Shown here piece by piece: positions 18,196 to 29,819 of a stretch of DNA of 64,000 nucleotides. The notes beneath the pieces were generated by a model that saw only the letters and a list, made by a program, of their open reading frames with translations, was not told the origin of the DNA and ran no database searches. The DNA is from Xylophilus rhododendri (GTDB lineage Bacteria; Pseudomonadota; Gammaproteobacteria; Burkholderiales; Burkholderiaceae_C): positions 4,402,001 to 4,466,000 of the forward strand of contig NZ_CP047650.1 in assembly GCF_009906855.1 (NCBI RefSeq). The letters are read 5' to 3'. A program made the position numbers and the translations under genes. The number at the start of each line of letters is the position of its first letter. Position 1 is the first letter of the stretch.

Positions 18196-20891
18196 GCGCC
18201 GTCCACCATCGCACGCAGGCGCGCGGCGAGGTCGTCCATGGTGAAGGGCTTGGTCAGCAGGGCCATGCCGGGCTCCAGGAAGCCTTCGGACTGCACCGTG
18301 TTCTCGGCATAGCCGGTCATGAACAGCACCGGCAGTTCGGGCCGCTGCAGCCGCGCCGCATCCGCCACCTGGCGGCCGTTGAGGCCGGGCAGGCCGACGT
18401 CGGTGACCAGCAGGTCGATCGCCTGCGCCGACTGCAGGATGGCCAGGCCCGAAGGCCCGTCGGCTGCCTCCAGCGCCCGCCAGCCCAGTTCGCGCAGCGC
18501 TTCGACGATGAGGCTGCGCACGACCTCCTCGTCCTCGATCACCAGCACCGTCTTGCCGGCCTGCAGCGGCGCCTGCGCCTCGACGGCGGGCGGATGCTCG
18601 TCGTGCTCGGCCTGGCCCAGGTGGCGCGGCAGGTAAAGGCTGACGGTGGTGCCGGCGGCCGGTTCGCTGTCGATGCGCACATGGCCCTCGGACTGGCGGG
18701 CGAAGCCGTAGATCATCGACAGGCCCAGGCCCGTGCCCTGGCCGATCGGCTTGGTGGTGAAGAAAGGGTCGAAGGCATGGGCCAGCACGTCGGCGCTCAT
18801 GCCGGTGCCGGTGTCGGCCACCCGCAGGCAGATGTATTCGCCGGGGCTCAGGTCCTCGCGGCCGGCGGCTTCGGCCGCCTCGATACGGGTGTTGCGGGTG
18901 GCGATGGTGAGCTGGCCGCCATCGGGCATGGCGTCGCGCGCATTGATGCAGAGGTTGAGGATGGCGCTTTCGAGCTGGTTGGCGTCGCAGCGGGTAGGCC
19001 ACAGCTCGGGCTGCAACTGCAGCTCCAGGCCGATGCGCTCGCCCAGCGTGCGGCGCAGCAGCTCTTCCATCGACTGCACCAGCGGATTGGCCCGCACCGC
19101 CTTGGGCGCCAGCGGCTGGCGGCGCGAGAAGGCCAGCAGCCGGTGGGTGAGGGCGGCGGCCCGGCGCGCAGACTGGATGGCGCCGTCGATGAAACGCTGC
19201 AGGTCTTCCGTGCGGCCGGCGGCGATGCGCCGGCGCACCACCTCCAGCGATCCGGTGATGCCCTGCAGCAGGTTGTTGAAGTCGTGCGCGATGCCGCCGG
19301 TGAGCTGTCCCACGGCCTCCATCTTCTGCGACTGGCGCAGCTGCTCGTGGGCTCGCTCCAGCTCGCCGGTGCGCTCCTGCACCCGCTGCTGCAGGCCTTC
19401 CTGCGCCCGCTGCGCGGCCTGGAAGAGCCGCGCGTTGTCGATGGCGATGGCAGCCTGCGAGGCCATGCCCACGGCGATGCGCTCGGCCCTCGGCGTGAAG
19501 ACATCGGCGCCCGGATGGCCGAAGAACATGCCGCCGATCACCTCGCCCGTGCGTGTGACCACCGGCAGCGCAAGGTAGCTGCGCACCGGCAGGTGGCCGA
19601 CCGGCATGCCGGCGTGCGGCGCATTGTGGCCGTAGCGTGGATCCTGGGTGATGTCGGCCGAGCGGATCACCGCTTCGCCGCGGAAGGTGGTGCCGAAGAG
19701 CACGGTGGCGCGCGGCATCGGCATACCGGCGAAGCTCTCGCGCGGCACGCCGGAGAGGGCGTAGAGCATGTAGCTCTCGCCGGCGGCGTCGAGCACGTTG
19801 TAGAAGAAGGCGCCGAACTGCGCGCCGGTGAGTTCGCGGCAGGCGTCGATCACCCGCTGCACCAGCTTGTCGAGGTCGAGCTCGGCGGCCAGCAGCGCGC
19901 CGGTGTGGTTGAGGGTCTCCAGCGCCCGGCTCTCCTCGCGCAGGGCCTGCTCGGCGCGGGCGCGCTCCAGCGCGTCCCAGGTGCGCGAGGCCACATCCTC
20001 CACCGTGGCGACCTCCTCCGGCAGCCAGATGCGCGGCGTGGCCTGGTTGACGTAGAGCGTGGCGCGCAGCCGGCCGTCCTTGAGGAAGGGCACGGCGATC
20101 TGGCCGCGGATCTGCATGCGCTCCAGATGGGCTTGCACGTTCTCCGGCACGGTGGAGGCGTCCTCGAAGGTGGCGGTGCGGCCCTGCTTGAGCAGGGCGA
20201 TGTTGCCGTCGCCGAAGGTGTGGAGCGGGTAGGGGCCGGCCAGCGAGGCCACGCCTTCGACCGCGTCGATCTCCAGCAGCACGCTTTTCTCGTCCTCGCG
20301 GATCGCGGCATAGCCGACGCGGCTGGCGCCCAGGTACTGGCGCAGCAGGCGCACGGCGGCCTCCATGATGGCGCGCGGATCGGCCAGCGGCCGCAGCGCA
20401 TCCACGAAGGCCAGCAAAAAGGCCTGGCGCGAGGCGGCGGCGCGGTGGCTGGTGATGTCGATGGCGGTGCCCAGCGCCCGCACGCAGCGGCCCTGCGCAT
20501 CGAACACGCCGCGGCCCTTGGCGGCCACCCAGCGCACCCGGCCGTCTTCCTTGCCGATGGTGCGGTACTCCACGTCGTAGGTGGCGCGGCGCGCCGGGTC
20601 GATGGCCGAGTCGAAGGCGGCAGCGGTGGCCTCGCGGTCGTCCGGATGCAGGCCGGCGTGGAAGTCGGCCATGCTGCAGGGAACCTCGGGCGAGATGCCG
20701 AACATGGCCTTGGTGCGCGGCGGCCAGGTCAGCACCTGGGTGCGCAGGTCCAGGTCCCATGTGCCGACCTCGGCGGCCTCGATGGCCAGCAGCAGCGCCT
20801 CGCGGCTGACCTGCTGGGCGCGCGCGGCTTCGTCCAGCTCCTGCGGCAGAAGGCTGGCGTCGGCGGGCTGGTCGGCGTGGGGCGGGCTCAT
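18192..20891 (-). CDS. hybrid sensor histidine kinase, PAS-GAF-GAF-HisKA-HATPase-REC
   Basis: About 899 aa with no membrane helix, so a cytoplasmic sensor. A PAS domain (about 30-155, GTWDLDLRTQVLTW) is followed by two GAF domains (about 160-310 and 335-490) and a HisKA dimerisation helix with phosphoacceptor H536 in TGGIAHDFNNLLQG. The HATPase has N box LNLCINARDAMPDGG and G boxes ADTGTGMS and GQGTGLGLSMIYGFARQ. A C-terminal receiver carries the LLVTDVGLPG aspartate. The layout fits bacteriophytochrome-like or redox-sensing hybrid kinases, but no chromophore Cys is evident. Two ATGs lie two codons apart. Confidence 0.92.
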   Translation of the reverse strand: MSPPHADQPADASLLPQELDEAARAQQVSREALLLAIEAAEVGTWDLDLRTQVLTWPPRTKAMFGISPEVPCSMADFHAGLHPDDREATAAAFDSAIDPARRATYDVEYRTIGKEDGRVRWVAAKGRGVFDAQGRCVRALGTAIDITSHRAAASRQAFLLAFVDALRPLADPRAIMEAAVRLLRQYLGASRVGYAAIREDEKSVLLEIDAVEGVASLAGPYPLHTFGDGNIALLKQGRTATFEDASTVPENVQAHLERMQIRGQIAVPFLKDGRLRATLYVNQATPRIWLPEEVATVEDVASRTWDALERARAEQALREESRALETLNHTGALLAAELDLDKLVQRVIDACRELTGAQFGAFFYNVLDAAGESYMLYALSGVPRESFAGMPMPRATVLFGTTFRGEAVIRSADITQDPRYGHNAPHAGMPVGHLPVRSYLALPVVTRTGEVIGGMFFGHPGADVFTPRAERIAVGMASQAAIAIDNARLFQAAQRAQEGLQQRVQERTGELERAHEQLRQSQKMEAVGQLTGGIAHDFNNLLQGITGSLEVVRRRIAAGRTEDLQRFIDGAIQSARRAAALTHRLLAFSRRQPLAPKAVRANPLVQSMEELLRRTLGERIGLELQLQPELWPTRCDANQLESAILNLCINARDAMPDGGQLTIATRNTRIEAAEAAGREDLSPGEYICLRVADTGTGMSADVLAHAFDPFFTTKPIGQGTGLGLSMIYGFARQSEGHVRIDSEPAAGTTVSLYLPRHLGQAEHDEHPPAVEAQAPLQAGKTVLVIEDEEVVRSLIVEALRELGWRALEAADGPSGLAILQSAQAIDLLVTDVGLPGLNGRQVADAARLQRPELPVLFMTGYAENTVQSEGFLEPGMALLTKPFTMDDLAARLRAMVDGA

Positions 20892-21102
20892 GGGCATGCG
20901 CTCCGGGCGTCGTGGACGACGAAAGGAGGGCGCGCAATGGTAGCGCCCCGCATCACCGCGCAAACGCCCATGGCCGCGGAGGGGCCACGGTCATGAGGCG
21001 CACTGAAACGCTCGGGAAGTACCCAGGGGTTACCCTAGGTAACCGGCTGTCATGGCGGTCGGCGCAAGATCCTTGCCAAAAACCGACAACAACAGGATAG
21101 AC

Positions 21103-22416
21103 ATGAGTTCCCCAGCCTCCGCATCAGCCACCCCACCGCACTACACCGCCAAGGAGACGAGGGAGCGGGTCTTCGCCATCGTCGCCGCCTCGTCCGGCAA
21201 CCTGGTCGAGTGGTTCGATTTCTATGTCTACGCCTTCAGTGCGTTGTACTTCGCGGCGTCCTTCTTCCCCAAGGCCGATCCGACGGTGCAACTGCTGAGC
21301 ACCGCCGGCGTGTTCGCCGCGGGCTTTCTGATGCGGCCCATCGGCGGCTGGCTGTTCGGCCTGATCGGCGACAAATACGGCCGCAAGCTCTCGATGGTGA
21401 TCTCGGTGGTGATGATGGGCGGCGGCTCGCTGCTGATCGCCTGCCTGCCCACCTACGACGCCATCGGCGTGGCCGCGCCGGCGCTGCTGCTGCTGGCCCG
21501 GCTGCTGCAGGGCCTGTCGGTCGGCGGTGAATACGGCGCCTCGGCCACCTATATGAGCGAGGTGGCGCTGCGCGGGCGGCGCGGCTTCTTCGCCTCCTTC
21601 CAGTACGTCACGCTGATCGGCGGGCAGCTGCTGGCGGCGCTGGTGATCGTGGTGATGCAGGGCTTTTTGTCGGACGCCGAACTGCACGCCTGGGGCTGGC
21701 GCATCCCCTTCGTGATCGGCGCGGTCACCGCGGTGGTCGCCATGCTGCTGCGCCGCACCCTGCGCGAGACCTCCACCGCCGAGACCCGCGCCAACAAGGA
21801 AGCAGGCAGCCTGGGCGCGCTGTTCCGCAACCACACGCCGGCCTTCCTGACGGTGCTGGGCTACACGGCCGGCGGCTCGCTGATCTTCTACACCTTCACC
21901 ACCTACATGCAGAAGTACCTGGTGAACTCGGCCGGCATGTCGGCGCGCACCGCCACCGATATCATGACCTGGGCGCTCTTCGTCTACATGCTGATGCAGC
22001 CGCTCTTCGGCGCCCTGGCCGACCGCATTGGCCGGCGCAATTCCATGATGCTGTTCGGCGCTCTCGGCACCCTGGCCACCGTGCCCATCCTGCTGGCCCT
22101 GCAGTCGGTCAAGAGCCCCTACGCCGCCTTCGGCCTGATCGTGCTGGCTCTGGCCATCGTGAGTTTCTACACCTCGATCAGCGGCCTGGTGAAGGCCGAG
22201 ATGTTCCCGCCGCAGGTGCGGGCGCTGGGCGTGGGTTTTGCCTATGCCATCGCCAACGCGGTCTTCGGCGGCACCGCCGAGTACGTGGCGCTCTACCTGA
22301 AGGACATCGGCTGGCAGCAGAGCTTCTACTGGTATGTCACGGCGATGATGGCGATCGCCTTCCTGGTCAGCCTGCGCCTGCCGAGGCAGCCGGACTACCT
22401 GCACCACGACCATTGA
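21103..22416 (+). CDS. kgtP: alpha-ketoglutarate permease (MFS, MHS family)
   Basis: Twelve-helix inner-membrane proton symporter for 2-oxoglutarate. The protein keeps the family pattern almost throughout: [72 protein letters not shown] and [17 protein letters not shown], matching E. coli KgtP closely from memory. Start ATG 21103 with AGGATAG upstream. 437 aa is typical. It is a stand-alone gene, divergent from the sensor kinase; regulation of one by the other is possible but not shown. Confidence 0.92.
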   Translation: MSSPASASATPPHYTAKETRERVFAIVAASSGNLVEWFDFYVYAFSALYFAASFFPKADPTVQLLSTAGVFAAGFLMRPIGGWLFGLIGDKYGRKLSMVISVVMMGGGSLLIACLPTYDAIGVAAPALLLLARLLQGLSVGGEYGASATYMSEVALRGRRGFFASFQYVTLIGGQLLAALVIVVMQGFLSDAELHAWGWRIPFVIGAVTAVVAMLLRRTLRETSTAETRANKEAGSLGALFRNHTPAFLTVLGYTAGGSLIFYTFTTYMQKYLVNSAGMSARTATDIMTWALFVYMLMQPLFGALADRIGRRNSMMLFGALGTLATVPILLALQSVKSPYAAFGLIVLALAIVSFYTSISGLVKAEMFPPQVRALGVGFAYAIANAVFGGTAEYVALYLKDIGWQQSFYWYVTAMMAIAFLVSLRLPRQPDYLHHDH

Positions 22417-22527
22417 GGGCGGGTATCTCCGCCCCCGTCCAGGCTCGGGTCCCGGGGGAGGGCTGGCTATACTCGCGCGCACTTCCCGCCTTCCCCTCTC
22501 CCTCGCACTTCCGCCGAAGTCTTCCCG

Positions 22528-23937
22528 ATGATTCCAGTCATTCTGTCCGGCGGCTCCGGCACGCGTCTCTGGCCGCTGTCGCGCTCGGCTTATCCGAAGC
22601 AGTTTCTCGGCGTGACCGAAGAGCGCACCCTGTTCCAGCTGACGCTGGCGCGGCTCGAAGGCCTGCCGGACGTACAACCGCCCCTCATCGTGGGCAACGA
22701 GAACCACCGCTTCATCCTGGGCGAGCAACTGCATGCACTGGGCATCAAGCCCCATGCCATCCTGCTGGAACCCGTCGGCCGCAACACGGCGCCGGCCATC
22801 GCCGCGGCAGCCGCCGCTGCCATGGCGGACGGCGCCGACCCGCTGCTGCTGATCCTGGCCGCCGACCATGTCATCGGCGATACGCAAGCCTTCCAGCAGG
22901 CCGTGCGGATCGGCATTCCGGCGGCCGAGTCCGGTGCCATCGTCACCTTCGGCATCGTGCCGACCTCGCCAGAGACCGGCTACGGCTATATCCAGGTGGC
23001 CGAACGCCTGTCGGGCGACCATGCCATCCCGGCAACCGCCTTCGTGGAAAAGCCCGACCTGGCCACCGCGCAGAAGTACCTGGCCGACGGCCGCCACCTC
23101 TGGAACAGCGGCATGTTCCTGTTCAAGGCCTCGGTGCTGATGGCGGAACTGGACCGCTTCGCGCCCGCCGTGGCCGAGGCCGCCCGCTCGGCCGTCGCCA
23201 AGGCCCGCGCGGACCTCGACTTCCTGCGCCTGGACAAGGACGCCTTCAGTGCCTCGCCCGAGGACTCCATCGACTACGCGGTGATGGAGAAGTCCGACAA
23301 GGTGCAGGTCGTCCCCATGTCGGCCGGCTGGAGCGACGTGGGCGCCTGGAACGCCGTATGGGACGTGGCCACCAAGGACCCGCAGGGCAACGCCACCCGC
23401 GGCGACGTGCTGCTGCACGGCGTGAACCACAGCTATGTGCATGCCGACCATCGTCTGGTGGCGGTGGTGGGCCTGGACGACGTGGTGGTCGTCGAGACCT
23501 CGGATGCGGTGCTGGTAGCGGCCCGCGGCGCGGTGCAGGACGTCAAGAAGATCGTCGACAAGCTGAAAGCCGGCAAGCGCCCCGAAGCCGGCCTGCATCG
23601 CGAGGTGTTCCGGCCCTGGGGCTCCTACGACTCGATCGACCAGGCCGACCGCTACCAGGTCAAGCGCATCACCGTGAACCCGGGCCAGAAGCTGTCGGTG
23701 CAGATGCACCACCACCGCGCCGAGCACTGGGTGGTGGTGTCGGGCACGGCCAAGGTCTGGCTGGGCGACAAGGAAGTGCTGCTCACCGAGAACCAGTCGA
23801 CCTACATCCCGGTGGGTGTGATTCACGCGCTGGAGAATCCGGGCAAGATTCCGCTGGAGCTGATCGAGGTGCAGTCCGGGCCCTATTTGGGCGAGGACGA
23901 CATCGTGCGCTTCGAGGATCGCTACGGCCGGGCCTGA
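22528..23937 (+). CDS. manC: mannose-1-phosphate guanylyltransferase / mannose-6-phosphate isomerase
   Basis: Bifunctional type II enzyme (469 aa). The N-terminal GMP domain makes GDP-mannose, with signature MIPVILSGGSGTRLWPLSRS and PKQF. The C-terminal cupin PMI domain carries PWGSYDSIDQADRYQVKRI and SVQMHHHRAEHWVVVSGTA. GDP-mannose is the substrate of the Gmd encoded at 47.9 kb, so this gene probably feeds the polysaccharide locus although it lies 25 kb away. It ends at a terminator shared with rpoD. Confidence 0.95.
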   Translation: MIPVILSGGSGTRLWPLSRSAYPKQFLGVTEERTLFQLTLARLEGLPDVQPPLIVGNENHRFILGEQLHALGIKPHAILLEPVGRNTAPAIAAAAAAAMADGADPLLLILAADHVIGDTQAFQQAVRIGIPAAESGAIVTFGIVPTSPETGYGYIQVAERLSGDHAIPATAFVEKPDLATAQKYLADGRHLWNSGMFLFKASVLMAELDRFAPAVAEAARSAVAKARADLDFLRLDKDAFSASPEDSIDYAVMEKSDKVQVVPMSAGWSDVGAWNAVWDVATKDPQGNATRGDVLLHGVNHSYVHADHRLVAVVGLDDVVVVETSDAVLVAARGAVQDVKKIVDKLKAGKRPEAGLHREVFRPWGSYDSIDQADRYQVKRITVNPGQKLSVQMHHHRAEHWVVVSGTAKVWLGDKEVLLTENQSTYIPVGVIHALENPGKIPLELIEVQSGPYLGEDDIVRFEDRYGRA

Positions 23938-23956
23938 TCCGCCAGTCCACAAAGAA

Positions 23957-23986
23957 AAAGCCCCGTGCAGCGATGCACGGGGCTTT
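23957..23986. terminator. bidirectional rho-independent terminator
   Basis: Perfect 13-bp stem AAAGCCCCGTGCA / TGCACGGGGCTTT with loop GCGA, flanked by A-rich and T-rich runs. It lies between the convergent manC and rpoD genes. Confidence 0.9.
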
Positions 23987-24015
23987 GTCGTTCAAGAGGC
24001 CCGAAGGCCGGCCGC

Positions 24016-26418
<2,403 letters not shown>

Positions 26419-26700
26419 GAACACCTCAACTCAAAAAATTCACAACACAAAGAAAACTGGGGCGCCACGGCCCGGCGGAGGAGAAACGAGATGGCGGGAA
26501 CAGACATCGGCGAATGAATGTTCCGCCACCCGTAGGTGGGGGAGGCTTCCCCCGACGACAAGGGTGTGGGCGATCATTTGGTGTGCAGCCCTTGCGGTGA
26601 GATTGGCCAGTCGCGCGCTGTGGCGTCGGTGGGCCGGATCCGGAGGTACTGCTGTCGCTCTTGCCGTCAGCAACCTGACATTATAGCTTCTACGCGAATT
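26419..26700 (-). promoter_or_regulatory. dnaG-rpoD intergenic region with rpoD promoter
   Basis: A perfect TATAAT -10 box reads on the minus strand at 26685-26680. The TTGAAA at 26704-26699 is only 13 bases from it, so the -35 is weak or another sequence is used; it overlaps the dnaG stop. The promoter predicts an rpoD leader of about 250 bases. No gene is seen in this stretch. Confidence 0.5.
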
Positions 26701-28737
26701 TCAAGAGGCCTTTGGTGCCGATTCCAGTGCCAATCGGCGCGAATGCAGGCTGCGATAACGCTCCAGCGCACCCGGGTCGGTGCCGACCTCGGCGATCGCC
26801 GCCGTCTCCTGGGCCTTGAGCGATTCGACCTGCATGCGCACCACGCAATCGCGCAGCTCGCCGCGCAGTTCGCCGGTGTTGGTCTCGAAACCGGCCTGCG
26901 GGCCCTGCATCACCTTCAGCGCCAGGTTTTCGCTGGCATGGCCCTGCAGGGCCTCGCGCAGTTCCGGCCAGGCCTGCGGGCCGTGTTCGTGGAACTGGCC
27001 TTCGAGCCAGACGAAGAGGGGGCCGTGCGGCGGCGGCAGGGCGCTCAGCAGTTCGCGGTCGTCGTGGCCCAGGGTGTCCAGCGCTTCGGCGTCCAGCAGC
27101 AGCAGGCGCGCGGCGGTGTCCGGGCGGTTCACGCCGGGCGTGCGCGGGCCGCGGCCGGGCGGCTCGGCATAGGGGTCGACCGGTTCGGGGCGTTTCCACT
27201 TGCCGTCCGGGGTACGGGTCCAGCGGCTGGCGCCCGGCTTGGCGTCGCGCCGCTGGCCGCCGGCCGGCGCAGAGCCGTGCTCCGCATGGCCGTGGCCATG
27301 GCTGGCATCGGCCAACTCATAGAGATCCGGCAGCAGGTCGTGCGGCATGTGCGGCGGCATGTCGGGCATGTCGCCATCGAAGGCCGGTGCGTGCTCGGGC
27401 GGGCGCCGGTCGCCGCGCTGCGGCTTGCCCCAGAGACTGGCCAGTTCCTGGGAGTCGAGATGGACGGCGGTGGCGATGTCGCCGAGCAAGGCCCGGCGCA
27501 GCGCGCCGTCGGGCATGGACATCCACAGCGGCCGTGCCTGGCTGGCCATGCGGGCGCGGCCTTCGGCGGTGTCGACATCGCAGTCCTCGCGCGCCGCATC
27601 CAGCAGGAAACGGCTGAGCGGCACGGCGGACTCGACCATGCGTGCGAAAGCCTCCTGGCCCTCGGCGCGGATGAAGCTGTCGGGATCGTGCTCGCTCGGC
27701 AGGAACAAGAAGCGCACCGCACGCACGTCGGTAGCGAAGGGCAGGGCGGCTTCCAGCGCCTTGCGGGCCGCGCGCCGGCCGGCGTTGTCGCCGTCGAAGC
27801 TGAAGACCACCGTATCGGTGAAACGAAACAGTTTCTGCACATGCTCGCTGGTGCAGGCGGTGCCCAGCGTGGCCACGGTGTTGGCAAAACCCAGCTGCGC
27901 CAGGGCGACCACGTCCATATAGCCCTCGGTCACCAGGGCGTAGCCCTTCTCGCGCACGGCGGTGCGGGCCTCGAAGAGGCCGTAGAGTTCGCGGCCCTTG
28001 CTGAAGACCGGTGTCTCGGGCGAATTGAGGTATTTGGGTTTCTCGTCGCCCAGCACCCGGCCGCCGAAGCCTATGCATTCGCCCTTCACATTGCGGATCG
28101 GGAACATCACCCGGTCGCGGAAGCGGTCGTAGCGCTTGCGCTGGGATTCGGGAACGTCGTCTGCCGCTTCACCGGCGATGACCAGGCCGCTCTCCACCAG
28201 CAGGGGGTCGTCGTAGGCGGGGAACACGCCGGCCAGCGCCCGCCAGCCTTCCGGCGCGTAGCCCAGCCCGAAGCGCTGCGCGATCTGCCCCGACACGCCC
28301 CGGCCCTTGAAATACTGGATGGCCCGCGAGGACTTGCGCAGCTGCTGGCGGAACGCATCGCCAGCCTTTTCCAGCACCTCGAAAAGCGTCACCTGCTTGG
28401 CGCGCTGCGCGGCCAGGCGTTCGCGTTCGCCGGCGGCGATGTTGTCCTGCGGCACCGTCATGCCGGCCTGCTGGGCCAGGTCCTGTACCGCCTCGACGAA
28501 GCTGGCGCCGGTGTATTCGGTCAGGAACTTGATGGCGTCACCGCTCACTCCGCAGCCGAAGCAGTGATAGAACTGCTTGACCGGGCTGACCGAGAAGGAT
28601 GGCGACTTCTCGTCGTGAAAAGGACACAAACCCATGAAGTTTGCGCCCGCTTTCTTGAGGGTGACGTGGCGGCCGACGACCTCGACCACGTCGGTGCGGG
28701 AGATCAGGTCCTGGATGAACGATGCTGGAATGGCCAC
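26701..28737 (-). CDS. dnaG: DNA primase
   Basis: Makes RNA primers for replication. The start is a GTG at 28737 (MAIPASFIQDLISRTDVVEV). The zinc-binding domain has C38, H41, C59 and C62 (LCPFHDEKSPSFS, YHCFGCG). The catalytic core has the TOPRIM motifs (VTEGYMDVVALAQ, FSFDGDNAGRRAA), followed by a Gly/His-rich linker and a C-terminal DnaB-interacting helical domain. 678 aa is slightly long because of the linker. It precedes rpoD in the same direction, as in the conserved macromolecular synthesis operon. Confidence 0.96.
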   Translation of the reverse strand: MAIPASFIQDLISRTDVVEVVGRHVTLKKAGANFMGLCPFHDEKSPSFSVSPVKQFYHCFGCGVSGDAIKFLTEYTGASFVEAVQDLAQQAGMTVPQDNIAAGERERLAAQRAKQVTLFEVLEKAGDAFRQQLRKSSRAIQYFKGRGVSGQIAQRFGLGYAPEGWRALAGVFPAYDDPLLVESGLVIAGEAADDVPESQRKRYDRFRDRVMFPIRNVKGECIGFGGRVLGDEKPKYLNSPETPVFSKGRELYGLFEARTAVREKGYALVTEGYMDVVALAQLGFANTVATLGTACTSEHVQKLFRFTDTVVFSFDGDNAGRRAARKALEAALPFATDVRAVRFLFLPSEHDPDSFIRAEGQEAFARMVESAVPLSRFLLDAAREDCDVDTAEGRARMASQARPLWMSMPDGALRRALLGDIATAVHLDSQELASLWGKPQRGDRRPPEHAPAFDGDMPDMPPHMPHDLLPDLYELADASHGHGHAEHGSAPAGGQRRDAKPGASRWTRTPDGKWKRPEPVDPYAEPPGRGPRTPGVNRPDTAARLLLLDAEALDTLGHDDRELLSALPPPHGPLFVWLEGQFHEHGPQAWPELREALQGHASENLALKVMQGPQAGFETNTGELRGELRDCVVRMQVESLKAQETAAIAEVGTDPGALERYRSLHSRRLALESAPKAS

Positions 28738-28917
28738 GTCGTGGATTATCCGGTGAGGGGATAGACGGACCACGTCCGGGAGGGTCAAGTCCATTAGACT
28801 ACGCGCCTGCCGAAATATGACGTTGCCGCGATATTGCGTTAACAAACACGAAACGCTCGGCCAAGCCTGTGCAGGGTCACAGAAGCTGCCGCCGCCCTCA
28901 GAAAGTCCAGAAATCAG

Positions 28918-29721
28918 ATGAAGCACCACGGGGTGGATCGGTCCCAATCGCCTGGGGACACCGCGTCTGCCGCCGGTGTTCGCGACAGCGCCATCCCGCG
29001 CCATGTGGCGATCATCATGGACGGCAACCGGCGCTGGGCCACGCAACGCGGCCTGCCCCAGATGATGGGCCATGCCAGCGGCGCCAGGCGCATCCGCCCG
29101 CTGGTGGAGCGCTGCATGGCGGCGGGCGTGGAATGCCTCACCCTGTTCGCCTTCAGCACCGAGAACTGGCGCCGTCCCGAACAGGAAGTCTCGGGCCTGA
29201 CCAAGCTCTTTTTGCGCTATCTGCGCAAGGAAGCCGGCGACCTGCACCTGCGCGGCATCCGGCTGAAGATCATCGGCGACGTCAGCCGTTTCGAGCGGCC
29301 GCTGTGCCAGCTGTTCGAAGAAGTGGAGCTGCTCACCCGCGACAACATAGGCCTGACCCTGACCGTGGCCGTCAACTACGGCGGCCGCTGGGATGTGACC
29401 CGCGCGATGCGTGCCTGGATGACGGCCAACCCCGGCGCCTCCCCGGAAACGCTGGACGAAGCGGCGCTGCAGCCCTACTTCAGTACCGGTGACATGCCCG
29501 ACCCGGACCTGCTGATCCGCACCGGCGGTGAAGTGCGCGTGAGCAACTTCATGCTGTGGCAGATGGCCTATACCGAGATGTATTTCACGGAGACCCTGTT
29601 TCCTGCGTTCACCGTTCAGCGCCTGGACGAATCGCTTGTATGGTTCGCCGGTCGCAACCGGCGTTTCGGTGCTTCGGATCCGCCGCCGCGGGAGCCGGGC
29701 CTGCGCAGCGCTTCGGCCTGA
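28918..29721 (+). CDS. uppS: undecaprenyl diphosphate synthase (isoprenyl transferase)
   Basis: Cis-prenyltransferase that makes the C55 lipid carrier for cell-wall and surface polysaccharides. The catalytic Asp is D35 in VAIIMDGNRRWATQRG. FAFSTENWRRP and the C-terminal DLLIRTGGEVRVSNF are intact. 267 aa with about 25 extra residues at the N terminus. It stands alone, not in the usual uppS-cdsA-dxr-bamA cluster, and lies just upstream of the export genes. It may therefore be a second copy dedicated to this polysaccharide; that is inference. Confidence 0.9.
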   Translation: MKHHGVDRSQSPGDTASAAGVRDSAIPRHVAIIMDGNRRWATQRGLPQMMGHASGARRIRPLVERCMAAGVECLTLFAFSTENWRRPEQEVSGLTKLFLRYLRKEAGDLHLRGIRLKIIGDVSRFERPLCQLFEEVELLTRDNIGLTLTVAVNYGGRWDVTRAMRAWMTANPGASPETLDEAALQPYFSTGDMPDPDLLIRTGGEVRVSNFMLWQMAYTEMYFTETLFPAFTVQRLDESLVWFAGRNRRFGASDPPPREPGLRSASA

Positions 29722-29819
29722 GGCGTGCGTTTCTTTGTATTCACTTCGTTCGCGACTGACGGTCCACCCCACCTGATGCGCCCTGCGCCGGCTGCGTCCG
29801 GGGACCTGTTTTGCACGTC

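Noticed and set aside
21124..23952. Long minus-strand open frame opposite kgtP and manC
   Set aside because: It runs straight through two unrelated, well-conserved plus-strand genes and the gap between them, so it cannot be a real gene.
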